From NCBI RefSeq assembly GCF_042682565.1, contig NZ_JBHUIC010000005.1: DNA of 64,000 bases, one strand, 5' to 3'. Position 1 is the stretch's first letter. Each line of letters opens with the position of its first letter. Under the pieces are notes generated by a model. It was not told where the DNA came from, ran no database searches, and saw nothing but the letters and a program-made list of their open reading frames with translations. The position numbers were made by a program, and so were the translations under genes. This document shows, piece after piece, positions 7,733 to 16,290 of this stretch. The DNA comes from Pistricoccus aurantiacus (GTDB lineage: Bacteria; Pseudomonadota; Gammaproteobacteria; Pseudomonadales; Halomonadaceae).

Positions 7733-9153
7733 GAAAACAGCTTGCCGATATCCCTGGCTTCCCAATGGGGGAAGTGCCGGCGCACCAGCGCATTGAGTTC
7801 GACTTCGAAGGCCTGCCAGTCCACTTCCCCTGTCGGCTCCTTCGATACCTCGCTGACGCCGCGAATCAGCCCCGCCCCCAGGGTGGCATTGGTCAAGCGG
7901 TCGATGATAATGAAGCTGCCGGTGCCCGGGCTGCGTCGATACTCATCTACCGGAATTGGCGTGGTCAGCTCAAAGTGGGCGCGACCGATGCCGTTGAGCT
8001 CGAGCCGGTTCGTCTTCTCCCGTGCCAGGCTGTTGACGTCCACCTGATAGTCGAGACGGCTGATTTGACCGGTCAACTCCCGGCTGGCGAGCTTGATATC
8101 GTAGCTCTTGCCAATCTCCAGCGGAATTTCCTGCATCCAGACGATATCCGCCTCGATGCCGGAAGACAGCGCGACTTCCTCCCCGGCCCCCACCAGCCAA
8201 TCGCCCCGGGAAATATCGATTTCATCGTCCAGGGTCACGCTGATGGCATGGCCCGGATAGGCCACTTCCAGATCGCCGTCGAAGGTGACGATGCGCGCGA
8301 CTCGCGAGGTCTTGCCGGAAGGCAGCACCTTGACCGCCTGCCCCGGTCGCAGGATGCCGGATTCCAGGGTGCCGCTGTAGCCACGAAAATCCAGATGCGG
8401 TCGATTCACGTACTGTACCGGCAGGCGCAGATCCGACAGGTTGCTGTCCCGGCTGATCTCCACCGTCTCGAGATGCTCCAGCAATGCCCCTTGTCCATAC
8501 CAAGGCATGGCGTCGCTCTTGTTGACCACGTTGTCGCCTTTCAGGGCGGAAATCGGCACGAAGCGAATGTCCCGAGCGCCGAGATTCTCGGCGAAGCGGC
8601 GGTACTGTGCGACGATCTCCTCGAAGCGCGCCTGGGAATACGCCACAAGATCCATCTTGTTGATGGCGATCACCAGGTGCTGGATACCCAGCAGATCGCA
8701 GATATAGCTGTGCCGGCGGGTCTGGGTCTGCACCCCGTGGCGGGCATCCACCAGGATGATCGCCAGGCTCGCGGTGGAGGCGCCGGTGGCCATGTTGCGA
8801 GTGTACTGCTCGTGGCCCGGGGTATCGGCGATGATGAACTTGCGCCAGTCCGTGGAGAAATAGCGATAGGCCACGTCGATGGTGATGCCCTGCTCCCGCT
8901 CGGACTGAAGCCCATCCACCAAGAGCGCCAGATCCACGTCATCCCCGGTGGTGCCGCTGGTCTTCGAGGCCTGGGTAATCGCCGCCAGCTGGTCTTCAAA
9001 GATCATCTTGGAGTCGTGCAACAAGCGACCGATCAGCGTGGACTTGCCGTCATCCACGCTCCCGCAGGTGATGAATCGCAGCAGATCCTTCCGCTCGTGC
9101 TCTCGCAGGTAGTGCTCGATATCCTCGGCGATCAGGCTGGATTGGTGAGCCAT
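7729..9153 (-). CDS. cysN: Sulfate adenylyltransferase GTPase subunit CysN
   Basis: 474 residues from the ATG at 9153, whose first base is shared with the last base of the cysD stop (TGATG). An open frame continues to 9561 but overlaps cysD and is not used. An EF-Tu-like GTPase: P-loop GSVDDGKS at 31-38, DTPGHE near 108, NKMD near 163, then two beta-barrel domains. GTP hydrolysis drives APS synthesis by CysD in sulfate assimilation. The protein ends after the barrel domains, so there is no CysC kinase fusion as in some relatives. The 3' end overlaps convergent nsrR by 4 bases, with no terminator between them. Confidence 0.97.
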   Translation of the reverse strand: MAHQSSLIAEDIEHYLREHERKDLLRFITCGSVDDGKSTLIGRLLHDSKMIFEDQLAAITQASKTSGTTGDDVDLALLVDGLQSEREQGITIDVAYRYFSTDWRKFIIADTPGHEQYTRNMATGASTASLAIILVDARHGVQTQTRRHSYICDLLGIQHLVIAINKMDLVAYSQARFEEIVAQYRRFAENLGARDIRFVPISALKGDNVVNKSDAMPWYGQGALLEHLETVEISRDSNLSDLRLPVQYVNRPHLDFRGYSGTLESGILRPGQAVKVLPSGKTSRVARIVTFDGDLEVAYPGHAISVTLDDEIDISRGDWLVGAGEEVALSSGIEADIVWMQEIPLEIGKSYDIKLASRELTGQISRLDYQVDVNSLAREKTNRLELNGIGRAHFELTTPIPVDEYRRSPGTGSFIIIDRLTNATLGAGLIRGVSEVSKEPTGEVDWQAFEVELNALVRRHFPHWEARDIGKLFS

Positions 9154-10064
9154 CAGAAGTACCCCTCGCGTTTTTTCCTCTCCATCGAGCCGGCCTGGTC
9201 GTGGTCGATAGCCCTGCCGCTGCGTTCGCTGCTGCGGGTCAGAAGCATTTCCTGGATGATCGCCGGCAGCGTCGCCGCTCGGGACTCCACCGCGCCGGTG
9301 AGCGGGTAGCAGCCGAGGGTCCGGAAACGCACCCATTTCTCTTCCGGCACTTCGCCAGGGGCCAGGGGCAGGCGTTCGTCGTCCACCATGATCTGCATGC
9401 CGTCTCGCTCCACCACCGGGCGGGGTGCGGCGTAATAAAGCGGCACGATGGGAATCGACTCCAGGTAGATGTACTGCCAGATGTCGAGTTCCGTCCAGTT
9501 GGAGAGCGGAAAGACGCGAATCGATTCGCCGGGATTGATGCGGGCGTTGTACAGATTCCACAGCTCCGGACGCTGATTCTTGGGATCCCAGCGATGATGC
9601 CTGTCCCGGAACGAATAGACCCGCTCCTTGGCACGGCTGGCCTCCTCGTCCCGTCGGGCGCCGCCAAAGGCCGCGTCGAAGCCGTACTTGTCCAGAGCCT
9701 GCTTGAGGGAAGCGGTCTTCATCACGTCCGTGTACTTGGCGCTGCCGTGATCGAAGGGATTGATGTTGGCCGCCCGGCCCTCTTCGTTGATGTGCTCGAT
9801 CAGCTCCATGCCGGTTTCCCGCGCCATGGTGTCGCGAAAGGCGATCATTTCGCGAAACTTCCAGGTAGTGTTGACATGCATCAGGGGAAACGGCGGCCTG
9901 CCGGGATAGAAGGCCTTGCGCGCCAGATGCAGCATCACCGAGGAATCCTTGCCGATGGAATACAGCATGACCGGGCGGCGAAACTCCGCGGCGACCTCCC
10001 GCAGAATATGAATGGATTCGGCTTCGAGCTGTTTCAGGTGGGTTTGACGCTCGGGAGACAGCAT
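9153..10064 (-). CDS. cysD: Sulfate adenylyltransferase subunit CysD
   Basis: 303 residues from ATG 10064, with GAGGT about ten bases upstream; 302 is the usual length. The ATP-PPi-loop motif SIGKDS is at residues 36-41, followed by FGGARRDEEASRAKERVYSFRD, the family signature, and the conserved C-terminal MERKKREGYF. It forms APS from sulfate and ATP with CysN. The stop and the cysN start share one base, so translation is coupled. An ORF extension to 10187 has no support. Confidence 0.97.
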   Translation of the reverse strand: MLSPERQTHLKQLEAESIHILREVAAEFRRPVMLYSIGKDSSVMLHLARKAFYPGRPPFPLMHVNTTWKFREMIAFRDTMARETGMELIEHINEEGRAANINPFDHGSAKYTDVMKTASLKQALDKYGFDAAFGGARRDEEASRAKERVYSFRDRHHRWDPKNQRPELWNLYNARINPGESIRVFPLSNWTELDIWQYIYLESIPIVPLYYAAPRPVVERDGMQIMVDDERLPLAPGEVPEEKWVRFRTLGCYPLTGAVESRAATLPAIIQEMLLTRSSERSGRAIDHDQAGSMERKKREGYF

Positions 10065-10248
10065 GGCGCTTGAGACCTCGTAAGGTGAACCGGAAAAAAA
10101 CGAAAGGTCATGGCCTGCGGAACGCCAGCGCGAAGCTAAGATGAAACGTATTAAAAAAGCCGGAAGCCGAGACCATGAATCCGTCATGGCTTCAGCCTAC
10201 CGGCTCAAATAAATAACCCAAAAGAATAAATCACTATCTTTTTATAAC

Positions 10249-10998
10249 CTATTGCTTCTTCTGCGTTTCGACGCGCTCCACCCAGGTCGTAAAGCCGGCG
10301 TCCTCCAACTCGACCACGCGATAGCCCGGCATCGCCTGCTCGTCCACGGCGAAGGCGTCGGACCGAGGCAGGAACTGATCCGAGGTGGCCGGGCAGCCAT
10401 GGACCGCGATTTTTCCTCCGCTGCAGACAACGGTCTGTGTAAAAGCCTGATGAATATGCCCGCAGAGAATACCTCGCACCTGAGGAAAACGTTCCAGGCA
10501 TTGCCACAGGGCTTGGCGATCCTGAAGGCCGATCGCATCCATCCAGGCGGAGTCGATCGTCACCGGCGGGTGGTGCATGACAAGCCAGGTAGGCCGCTCG
10601 TCCTGGCGTAACCGCACCGCCAGGCGCTTCAACTGCGCCTCTCCCAGCTTGCCGAAGGACTCGCCGATGACCTGGGTGTTCAGCATCAGCAGCCGCCACC
10701 GGTCCAGCTCGATCTCGTCGACGACGCTCCGGTGCCGCGCCATGACCTCGGGGTCATCGTGATTGCCCGCCAGCCAGTACCAGGGGCACCCCAGTTGGTC
10801 CAATCGCTCAACGGCCAGACGATAGGCACCCGGCGAACCGTTCTCGCCGATATCCCCGGTCAGGATGACTGCGTCCGGCTGCTGCCGGCGGGCGTATTTC
10901 AGGACTTGTTCGAATCGAGATAGCGGATGACCGGTTCGGCAACGGGCTTTCGGATCCGCTTGCAGGTGGGAGTCGGTGATCTGGATCAGACGTGTCAT
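10249..10998 (-). CDS. cpdA: 3',5'-cyclic AMP phosphodiesterase CpdA
   Basis: 249 residues with every metallophosphoesterase motif: DSH at 9-11, GD at 48-49, GNHD at 78-81, HH at 142-143 and GHIH at 180-183. Length and motif spacing fit CpdA, which lowers cAMP. It is the last gene of phoD-like/nudF/yqiB/cpdA; the nudF-yqiB-cpdA order is the same as in enterobacteria, which supports the name. The gap to yqiB is 16 bases. A general metallophosphatase is the only realistic alternative. Confidence 0.92.
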   Translation of the reverse strand: MTRLIQITDSHLQADPKARCRTGHPLSRFEQVLKYARRQQPDAVILTGDIGENGSPGAYRLAVERLDQLGCPWYWLAGNHDDPEVMARHRSVVDEIELDRWRLLMLNTQVIGESFGKLGEAQLKRLAVRLRQDERPTWLVMHHPPVTIDSAWMDAIGLQDRQALWQCLERFPQVRGILCGHIHQAFTQTVVCSGGKIAVHGCPATSDQFLPRSDAFAVDEQAMPGYRVVELEDAGFTTWVERVETQKKQ

Positions 10999-11014
10999 GG
11001 GAAGGAGCGAGAAG

Positions 11015-11455
11015 CTAGCGAATCAGATCCAGGGAATGGCCGTGAGCCAGGCCATGTTCCAGCCATTCGCCGAGAAAACGATTGAGCTGCAGCTTTTCGT
11101 CCGGTTGATGCATGCGGGGGTTGGGATAGCGATAGCGGCCATCGAAGTGACGCTGACGCTGGAAATCCACCACTTCCGCCATGCGCACGTCGTGATAGAG
11201 CTGAACCCGCATGCGTGGCGTCTCGACAAAGGAATCCAGCGCACCGCTCTGGCTGATACTCACGGTGGTGGTGTAAGGAGCCACTTCCAATACTTCCAGC
11301 CACAGGGCGCCGAACCGCTTGTCGTGGTCACCCAGATTCACCTCGCGCACCTCGCCGATCTCGAGCTCACCCAGCAGTCGAGACAGACGCCAATAGTTGG
11401 CGCTGCACTCTCCCTGCAGGGTCTTGAGATCGGTGACATAGGCGGCTCTGGGCAC
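11015..11455 (-). CDS. yqiB: YqiB family (DUF1249) protein
   Basis: 146 residues from GTG 11455, chosen because AAAGGAG stands seven bases upstream and no suitable ATG exists. It matches the DUF1249 pattern: ANYWRLSRLL near the N-terminus, VEVAPYTTTVSISQ-like core, RVQLYHDVRMAEVVDFQ, and PNPRMHQPDEKLQLNRFLGEWL at the C-terminal half. Function is unknown. Position between nudF and cpdA is conserved across gammaproteobacteria. The start region lies in a short tandem repeat described separately, which multiplies ribosome-site-like sequences. Confidence 0.9.
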   Translation of the reverse strand: MPRAAYVTDLKTLQGECSANYWRLSRLLGELEIGEVREVNLGDHDKRFGALWLEVLEVAPYTTTVSISQSGALDSFVETPRMRVQLYHDVRMAEVVDFQRQRHFDGRYRYPNPRMHQPDEKLQLNRFLGEWLEHGLAHGHSLDLIR

Positions 11456-11514
11456 AGACAAACTCCTTTCAGACAACTCTTTTTCAGACAAACTCTTTTT
11501 CAGACAAATTCTAG
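11455..11514 (-). repeat. 15-16 base tandem repeat over the yqiB translation start
   Basis: Three and a half imperfect copies of CAGACAAACTCTTTTT (top strand) begin at 11455, 11470, 11485 and 11501. On the coding strand each copy reads GAAARRAG then TTTGTCTG, so purine-rich ribosome-site-like blocks recur in register; only the copy closest to the GTG has a perfect AAAGGAG. It fills the gap between nudF and yqiB. Confidence 0.8.
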
Positions 11515-12137
11515 CGTCTGGCGCGTAGCGAAGCACGCTCCCGCGCCAGCCAATACAATGTGATGAGCGACATGGCGTTATCGAGCCGGCCGGCTTCGAG
11601 AAGTTCCCAGACACGACCATACGGTAGCACATGCACCTTGATATCCTCGTGTTCGGTTTCTACTCCGTGCACGCCGCCGATCCCTCGGCTGTCCACCAGT
11701 CCGCAGAACAGCGTGACCCGCTCGTCGCAGGCGCCGGGGCTCGGATAATAGGCGTGCAGCTCGATCAGCTCGCCAATCTCGCAGCCGGCTTCTTCCAGAG
11801 TTTCGCGTCTGGCGACATCCGCAGGGGTTTCGCCTTCCTCGATCAGGCCCGCCACCGGCTCGAGCTTCCAGGGGCTGACGGGATCACTCAGGGCGCCGGC
11901 ACGAAGCTGTTCGACCATCACCACCGCGTCACGTTCCACGTCGTAGAGCAGCACGCCCACCGCGTCGTGACGAACATGCACCTCGCGCTGAATCTTCTCG
12001 CTCCAGCCGCCCTCGAACAGGCGATGGCGAAGATGGCGCTTCTCGAGGCGAAAAAAGCCTTGATACAGGCATTCGTCCTCGAGCCGCTCGACGTCCTTGC
12101 TATCGAAACGCGGGCCTTCACCGAAGCAGTCGGCCAT
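11511..12137 (-). CDS. nudF: ADP-ribose pyrophosphatase NudF
   Basis: 208 residues. The Nudix box runs from G97 to about residue 119 (GLIEEGETPADVARRETLEEAG in family form), all catalytic glutamates present. The upstream segment PWKLEPVAG and downstream YPSPGACDERVTLF fit the ADP-ribose hydrolase subgroup. It hydrolyses ADP-ribose to AMP and ribose 5-phosphate. The gene follows the phoD-like gene by 29 bases and precedes yqiB, as in other gammaproteobacteria. Confidence 0.95.
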   Translation of the reverse strand: MADCFGEGPRFDSKDVERLEDECLYQGFFRLEKRHLRHRLFEGGWSEKIQREVHVRHDAVGVLLYDVERDAVVMVEQLRAGALSDPVSPWKLEPVAGLIEEGETPADVARRETLEEAGCEIGELIELHAYYPSPGACDERVTLFCGLVDSRGIGGVHGVETEHEDIKVHVLPYGRVWELLEAGRLDNAMSLITLYWLARERASLRARR

Positions 12138-12166
12138 GAACCCTCCTCAACGCAAAGGGGTTATTA

Positions 12167-14149
12167 TCACGGCCCGCCCCGGGGATGCCAACCCCGCTTC
12201 TTGTCAGACGAAATTTCCAGGCGCTCTTCCCCGGGCTCTTCAAGGGGAAAATGAACGTCCAGGTTCCGAGCGTCCAGTTCGGTAATGGCTTGCGGGCGCC
12301 CTTCCCCATCAAGCGTCACGTAGCCGATGCCGGAACCGTTCCACAGCCGCTCTCCGGCCTTGCCGCGATCCGGCGTACTGGGCGTGACGTACATCTCCCG
12401 GCGCTTGGTAAAGAAGTTCAACGGCGACCAGGGTGCGTAAAGCCAGCGGTTGAGTCGATCGAACCAGTCCAGCAGCGTATCCGGAAAGGCGTTTTTCACG
12501 CCGCTGCTGGTGATCTGCCAGATGCTGGGGCCATGTCGGCGATCGCGAATACGAATGCGATAGACAAAAGAATAGTGCACGTCCCCGGAAAGGATCACGT
12601 AATTGGCCGGCGTGCGAGAATGGCGAAAGATATTCAGCATCACGCTGGCCGCGCCACGATGGGCCATCCAGTTCTCCGCATCCACCATCAGGGGTTTGCC
12701 CGCCAGGGCGAAGAGCTTCTGCACGCTCTCGATCAGCTTGACCCCGAACATGGGCGTCGGCGACACCACCACTACCGCCGGCTCGTCGAGCAACTCCTGC
12801 TGCAGATCGGAAAGCGCCTCCCAATCCATCAATCCCGAGGGCCGGTGACGTTTTCGCTCGCTGCGCCAGCGCCGGGTGCGGGTATCCAGCACCACCAGCT
12901 TGGGATGGCCGGGCACCACGTATTCCCACCCCTGAAAGCGCAGCAGTTCTCGAATGACGGCGTCCTGCTCAAGATCGGGCAGCGCATCCTGGGCGTGGGC
13001 CGCGCTCAGCAACGACGTGATCTCGTTCATGGGCATTGCCAAACGATCCGGGTCGTTGCCCCAGCCCTGGCAGAGCAGATAGGCCAGCAAGGCGTTGCCC
13101 AGGATGCGCCGGGAGAACGGATGTCCGTAGGCCACCTCTTCCCAGGCAGCGTTGAGGTTCCAATCATCGGTGACGTCGTGATCGTCGAAGATCATCAGGC
13201 TGGGCTGATTGGCCAGCAAGCGGGCTACTTGCGGCAGATTTTTGACGAAGTCTTCGATAATGACGGCTTCTTCATCGAAGCGCTTGGCGTGTTTTTCATC
13301 CAGATCCGGCGGCTTCACCTCGATCAGTCGCCAAGGCATCGGCGACCAGACCAGCAGATACATGGCCAGCACTTCGGCGAAGGTAATCAGGTGATTCTGG
13401 GCGCTGGCGGTAGTGAAGATGGGCTTTCTGACACCGCCGAACAGCCGCTCTCGCAGCGCCTCGTTGGAGACGATGTCCGGCAGCAATCGCTCCCGGTGAT
13501 AATAGGTGTCCGAGGAGGCGAACAGCGCCTGGCTATCCGCCACCGTGGCGTCCTCGAGGATCTCGTCGAACAGCCTCAGACGGTGAATCAGCGCGTGAAT
13601 CGCCACCAGCATCGGCCCAGCCACGTCGTCCGCGTAGATCTGATCCCCGGTCATCAGCAGCCAGGCGGGGCGCTTGTCGGGTTCCGCCCAACGTTCCGCC
13701 AGCCAGCTATCCGCCCGCACCAGGCCGTCCCTGCCCGGATGATGCGGCTTGCGACAGGAGCCATGCAGCAGACTGTGCAGACGGGAGGCAATCACGAAAC
13801 CGGGAAGCTCTGCGCCTTCATAAAGCAGATGCGGCGCCCAGTCGGCGATACCCTGATCCGTTTCCCCCTTCAGACGCAGGTCGTAGTCGATACGCACATC
13901 TTGCGGCAGAGGTCTATCGAACTGCACATCGATCAGATGCAGATAAGCGTGCTTACCCAGCGGCAGTACCCGGCAGTTGTCCGCGCTCAAGACATGATGG
14001 CGCGGCATCGAGTCATCCTGCGGTGATAGCACAAGCTCGAGGCTCAGCGGCCGCGAGCCCACCAGCCACAGCAGGATTCTTTCCGGGTCGCTCCGGCGCA
14101 GGATAGGGCCCGCCAGCACCGCGGGCAAGGAAGCATAATCGAAGCTCAT
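12167..14149 (-). CDS. PhoD-like metallophosphatase
   Basis: 660 residues. An N-terminal beta-rich region (1-150) is followed by a metallophosphatase core with LLMTGDQIYADDVAGPM near 165-182, FDDHDVTDDWN near 322-332 and LSGDVHYSF near 520-530, the Asp/His set that binds the metal pair in PhoD-type alkaline phosphatases. There is no signal peptide, unlike secreted PhoD, so it is probably cytosolic. The substrate cannot be read from sequence. It heads the nudF-yqiB-cpdA run and may be co-transcribed. Confidence 0.85.
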   Translation of the reverse strand: MSFDYASLPAVLAGPILRRSDPERILLWLVGSRPLSLELVLSPQDDSMPRHHVLSADNCRVLPLGKHAYLHLIDVQFDRPLPQDVRIDYDLRLKGETDQGIADWAPHLLYEGAELPGFVIASRLHSLLHGSCRKPHHPGRDGLVRADSWLAERWAEPDKRPAWLLMTGDQIYADDVAGPMLVAIHALIHRLRLFDEILEDATVADSQALFASSDTYYHRERLLPDIVSNEALRERLFGGVRKPIFTTASAQNHLITFAEVLAMYLLVWSPMPWRLIEVKPPDLDEKHAKRFDEEAVIIEDFVKNLPQVARLLANQPSLMIFDDHDVTDDWNLNAAWEEVAYGHPFSRRILGNALLAYLLCQGWGNDPDRLAMPMNEITSLLSAAHAQDALPDLEQDAVIRELLRFQGWEYVVPGHPKLVVLDTRTRRWRSERKRHRPSGLMDWEALSDLQQELLDEPAVVVVSPTPMFGVKLIESVQKLFALAGKPLMVDAENWMAHRGAASVMLNIFRHSRTPANYVILSGDVHYSFVYRIRIRDRRHGPSIWQITSSGVKNAFPDTLLDWFDRLNRWLYAPWSPLNFFTKRREMYVTPSTPDRGKAGERLWNGSGIGYVTLDGEGRPQAITELDARNLDVHFPLEEPGEERLEISSDKKRGWHPRGGP

Positions 14150-14186
14150 AAGCGCCAGGTTACTCCAGCCCGGCGCAGGACGTCAT

Positions 14187-14819
14187 TCATTCGAACTCGC
14201 GCAGCAGTCGTCTGGCCTCCTGGCGTAGCGCTTCATCGGAGGTCTCCCGCCCAGCTCTCGCCTCGCCTTCCACGGCGCGACGGGCATGCTGGCGCGCCTC
14301 CGCAAGACGACCCTCGTCTTGCAGGAACACCGCATAATAATAGTTGACGTCGATCCCTGCGGGACGAATCCGCAATGCCTTCTCGAACATGCGCTCCGCC
14401 TGATCGTCGTCGCCGAAACCCAGCGGCCAGCCCGGCACCCGGTCATAGAGCGCCCCCAGCGTGACATAGGCAGAACCGACGTTACCTTGCGGGTCGAGAC
14501 GGATGGCCTGTTCCAGCGATGCTCGGGCTTCCTTGGCCAAGCCCAGCGCCCCGACGCCGCCCTTGGCCCGCGCCTGGGACGCCAGCACGATGCCCTGCCA
14601 GACCAGCACCCGAGCGTTGTTCGGATAGGTTTTCGCCAGCGCCTTGGCATCCTCCGCCAGTTCGCCCAAGGCATCGGCGCGCTTGTTCTCAGGCGTCTGG
14701 GTGGTGATATATTCCCAGCGGTTTTTCAAGGCGAAAAGCTCGCTGTCCTGAGCATGGCAGGCAGCGAATGGCATCAAGAGGAGCAGCATTCCCCATAATA
14801 CGGCGACAAACCCTTTCAT
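14187..14819 (-). CDS. Secreted TPR-repeat protein
   Basis: 210 residues with a signal peptide (hydrophobic 4-18, probable cleavage after CHA at ~23). TPR-like helices follow: NARVLVWQGIVLASQA, AKEARASLEQAIRLDPQG, AERMFEKALRIRPAG and LAEARQHARRAVEGEA. A periplasmic scaffolding role is likely by analogy. No catalytic motif is seen. It is 37 bases upstream of the phoD-like gene's start and same strand, and divergent from greB. Confidence 0.8.
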   Translation of the reverse strand: MKGFVAVLWGMLLLLMPFAACHAQDSELFALKNRWEYITTQTPENKRADALGELAEDAKALAKTYPNNARVLVWQGIVLASQARAKGGVGALGLAKEARASLEQAIRLDPQGNVGSAYVTLGALYDRVPGWPLGFGDDDQAERMFEKALRIRPAGIDVNYYYAVFLQDEGRLAEARQHARRAVEGEARAGRETSDEALRQEARRLLREFE

Positions 14820-14986
14820 GACGGCATCCTTTTCTTGTATTCGATCAAAGGTTTTATCGCATATTCTCGGACATGCTTGAACGCTGCTTTAAGCGAAGCG
14901 CTCTATTATCGCCACCGATCTTAGCCTCCGACCTCCTCGACTTGTAGAATCGCCGATCAAATGCCCCGACATTTCAAGGAAAAAAC

Positions 14987-15565
14987 ATGCAAGGCCGCAA
15001 TATGACCCGCTGGCGGGACCCGGCCAAGGACCCGCGCCAGGAACCCAAGAGCCCGCTGATCACCGCGGAGGGCCAGGCGCGACTGCAGGGTATTCTCGAG
15101 CACCTTTCCCGGGTCAAGCGCCCGGCGCTTTCCGCCAAGGTGGGAGAAGCGGCGGCGCTTGGCGATCGCAGCGAGAATGCGGATTACACCTACAACAAGA
15201 AGGAACTCAACCGGGTCATCGCGAGGATTCGCTACCTGACCAAGCGCCTGGAGGAGGTGCAGGTGGTGGATCGTCTGCCGGCGGAGACGGACAGGGTATA
15301 TTTTGGCGCCTTCGTCACTCTGGCTCTTGTCACCCCGGAAGACGAAGACGGCGAAGAGTTGGAAATCCGCATCGTCGGTCACGACGAGACGGACACCCGA
15401 AAGCGCTGGATCAGCGTCGACGCGCCTCTGGCCCGGGCGCTGCTCGGCAAGTCGCTTGACGATGAAGTCACGGTGGCCGCTCCCGGCGGCAGCACCACCT
15501 ACCTGATCACCGAGATTCACTATCGGGATCCTCGATCCGCCGGTTCTCAATCCTCGAGGGCGTAA
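14987..15565 (+). CDS. greB: Transcription elongation factor GreB
   Basis: 192 residues from ATG 14987 (AAGGA seven bases upstream); ATG 15002 (MTRWRDP) is the alternative. An N-terminal coiled coil (residues ~25-100) has the catalytic tip GDRSENADYTYNKKELNRV, and the C-terminal FKBP-like domain follows. The basic N-terminus and extra length favour GreB over GreA. GreB rescues backtracked RNA polymerase by stimulating transcript cleavage. The last 19 bases overlap the convergent SIMPL gene. Confidence 0.95.
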   Translation: MQGRNMTRWRDPAKDPRQEPKSPLITAEGQARLQGILEHLSRVKRPALSAKVGEAAALGDRSENADYTYNKKELNRVIARIRYLTKRLEEVQVVDRLPAETDRVYFGAFVTLALVTPEDEDGEELEIRIVGHDETDTRKRWISVDAPLARALLGKSLDDEVTVAAPGGSTTYLITEIHYRDPRSAGSQSSRA

Positions 15566-16260
15566 TCGATCGTCGTCACTACCCGAATCTTCTTGATATC
15601 AGGAGTGTAGCTGTCCAGGTCCTCGATGGAGAAATACCCTTGGCTGGCGCGCTTGATCGCGCCTACCCGGCTGCCGGAATCCTCGGCAAACTGCTGGGCG
15701 GCGCGGCGGGCATCCGCGGTGGCTTCGGCGATCATCTCCGGCTTGATCCGCTCCAGGTCGGTGAACAGGAATTCGGTACGGTATTCGTAGTTGGGCGACA
15801 GCAGCACCCCTTCGCGCACCAGCTGCGAGGTCTTCGGCAGGGCGGCCTTGACCGCGCTGACCTTGGGGGTGCGCAAGAGCACCGTGGCCTCGCCGGAATA
15901 GCGCTCTTCCGGCTGTGAATTGCCGTAATTATTGGCATAGCGATCCTGTACCTGGGGCGGCGTGACGCTGATATTGCTCGCATCGAAGCCCTGTGCCTCC
16001 AGGAACTCCCGAATCGTCGCTTCATCTTGAGCAAGCTCTGCCTGCAAGCCGCTCAGTTCGTTTCCGGCCACGCTATAGTGCAGCGGCCAAAGCGCCACGT
16101 TGGCCGCCACTTCTCGCTCGGCAAGCCCCTTGACGGTGACGCTGCGATTGGCATCCCGCCACACCTGGGCGGCATCCTTGATATAGCTGCCGCCCCACAC
16201 CAGGCCGATCGCCACCAGACCACCCAATACCAGCCCCTGCAGGGTTCGATCCACTGCCAT
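15547..16260 (-). CDS. SIMPL domain (DUF541) protein
   Basis: 237 residues with an N-terminal membrane anchor or uncleaved signal (residues 8-27) and a SIMPL domain starting at VTVKGLAEREVAANVALWPL, with the usual repeated ISVTPPQVQDRYANNY and RTEFLFTDLERIKPEMIAEATADARRAAQQFAED. The family is periplasmic, of poorly defined function, sometimes linked to oxidative stress. The 3' end overlaps greB on the other strand by 19 bases. Confidence 0.88.
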   Translation of the reverse strand: MAVDRTLQGLVLGGLVAIGLVWGGSYIKDAAQVWRDANRSVTVKGLAEREVAANVALWPLHYSVAGNELSGLQAELAQDEATIREFLEAQGFDASNISVTPPQVQDRYANNYGNSQPEERYSGEATVLLRTPKVSAVKAALPKTSQLVREGVLLSPNYEYRTEFLFTDLERIKPEMIAEATADARRAAQQFAEDSGSRVGAIKRASQGYFSIEDLDSYTPDIKKIRVVTTIDYALED

Positions 16261-16290
16261 TCCTTATCCCCTTTCAAGCAATTCATTCGA

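Noticed and set aside
9154..9561. A longer N-terminus for CysN.
   Set aside because: It would overlap cysD by over 400 bases; the ATG at 9153 matches the family N-terminus.
11455..11514. Possible CRISPR-like repeat.
   Set aside because: Units are contiguous, without spacers; it is a plain tandem repeat.
12185..14026. A 613-codon open frame on the plus strand.
   Set aside because: Antisense to the PhoD-like gene; no recognisable domain.
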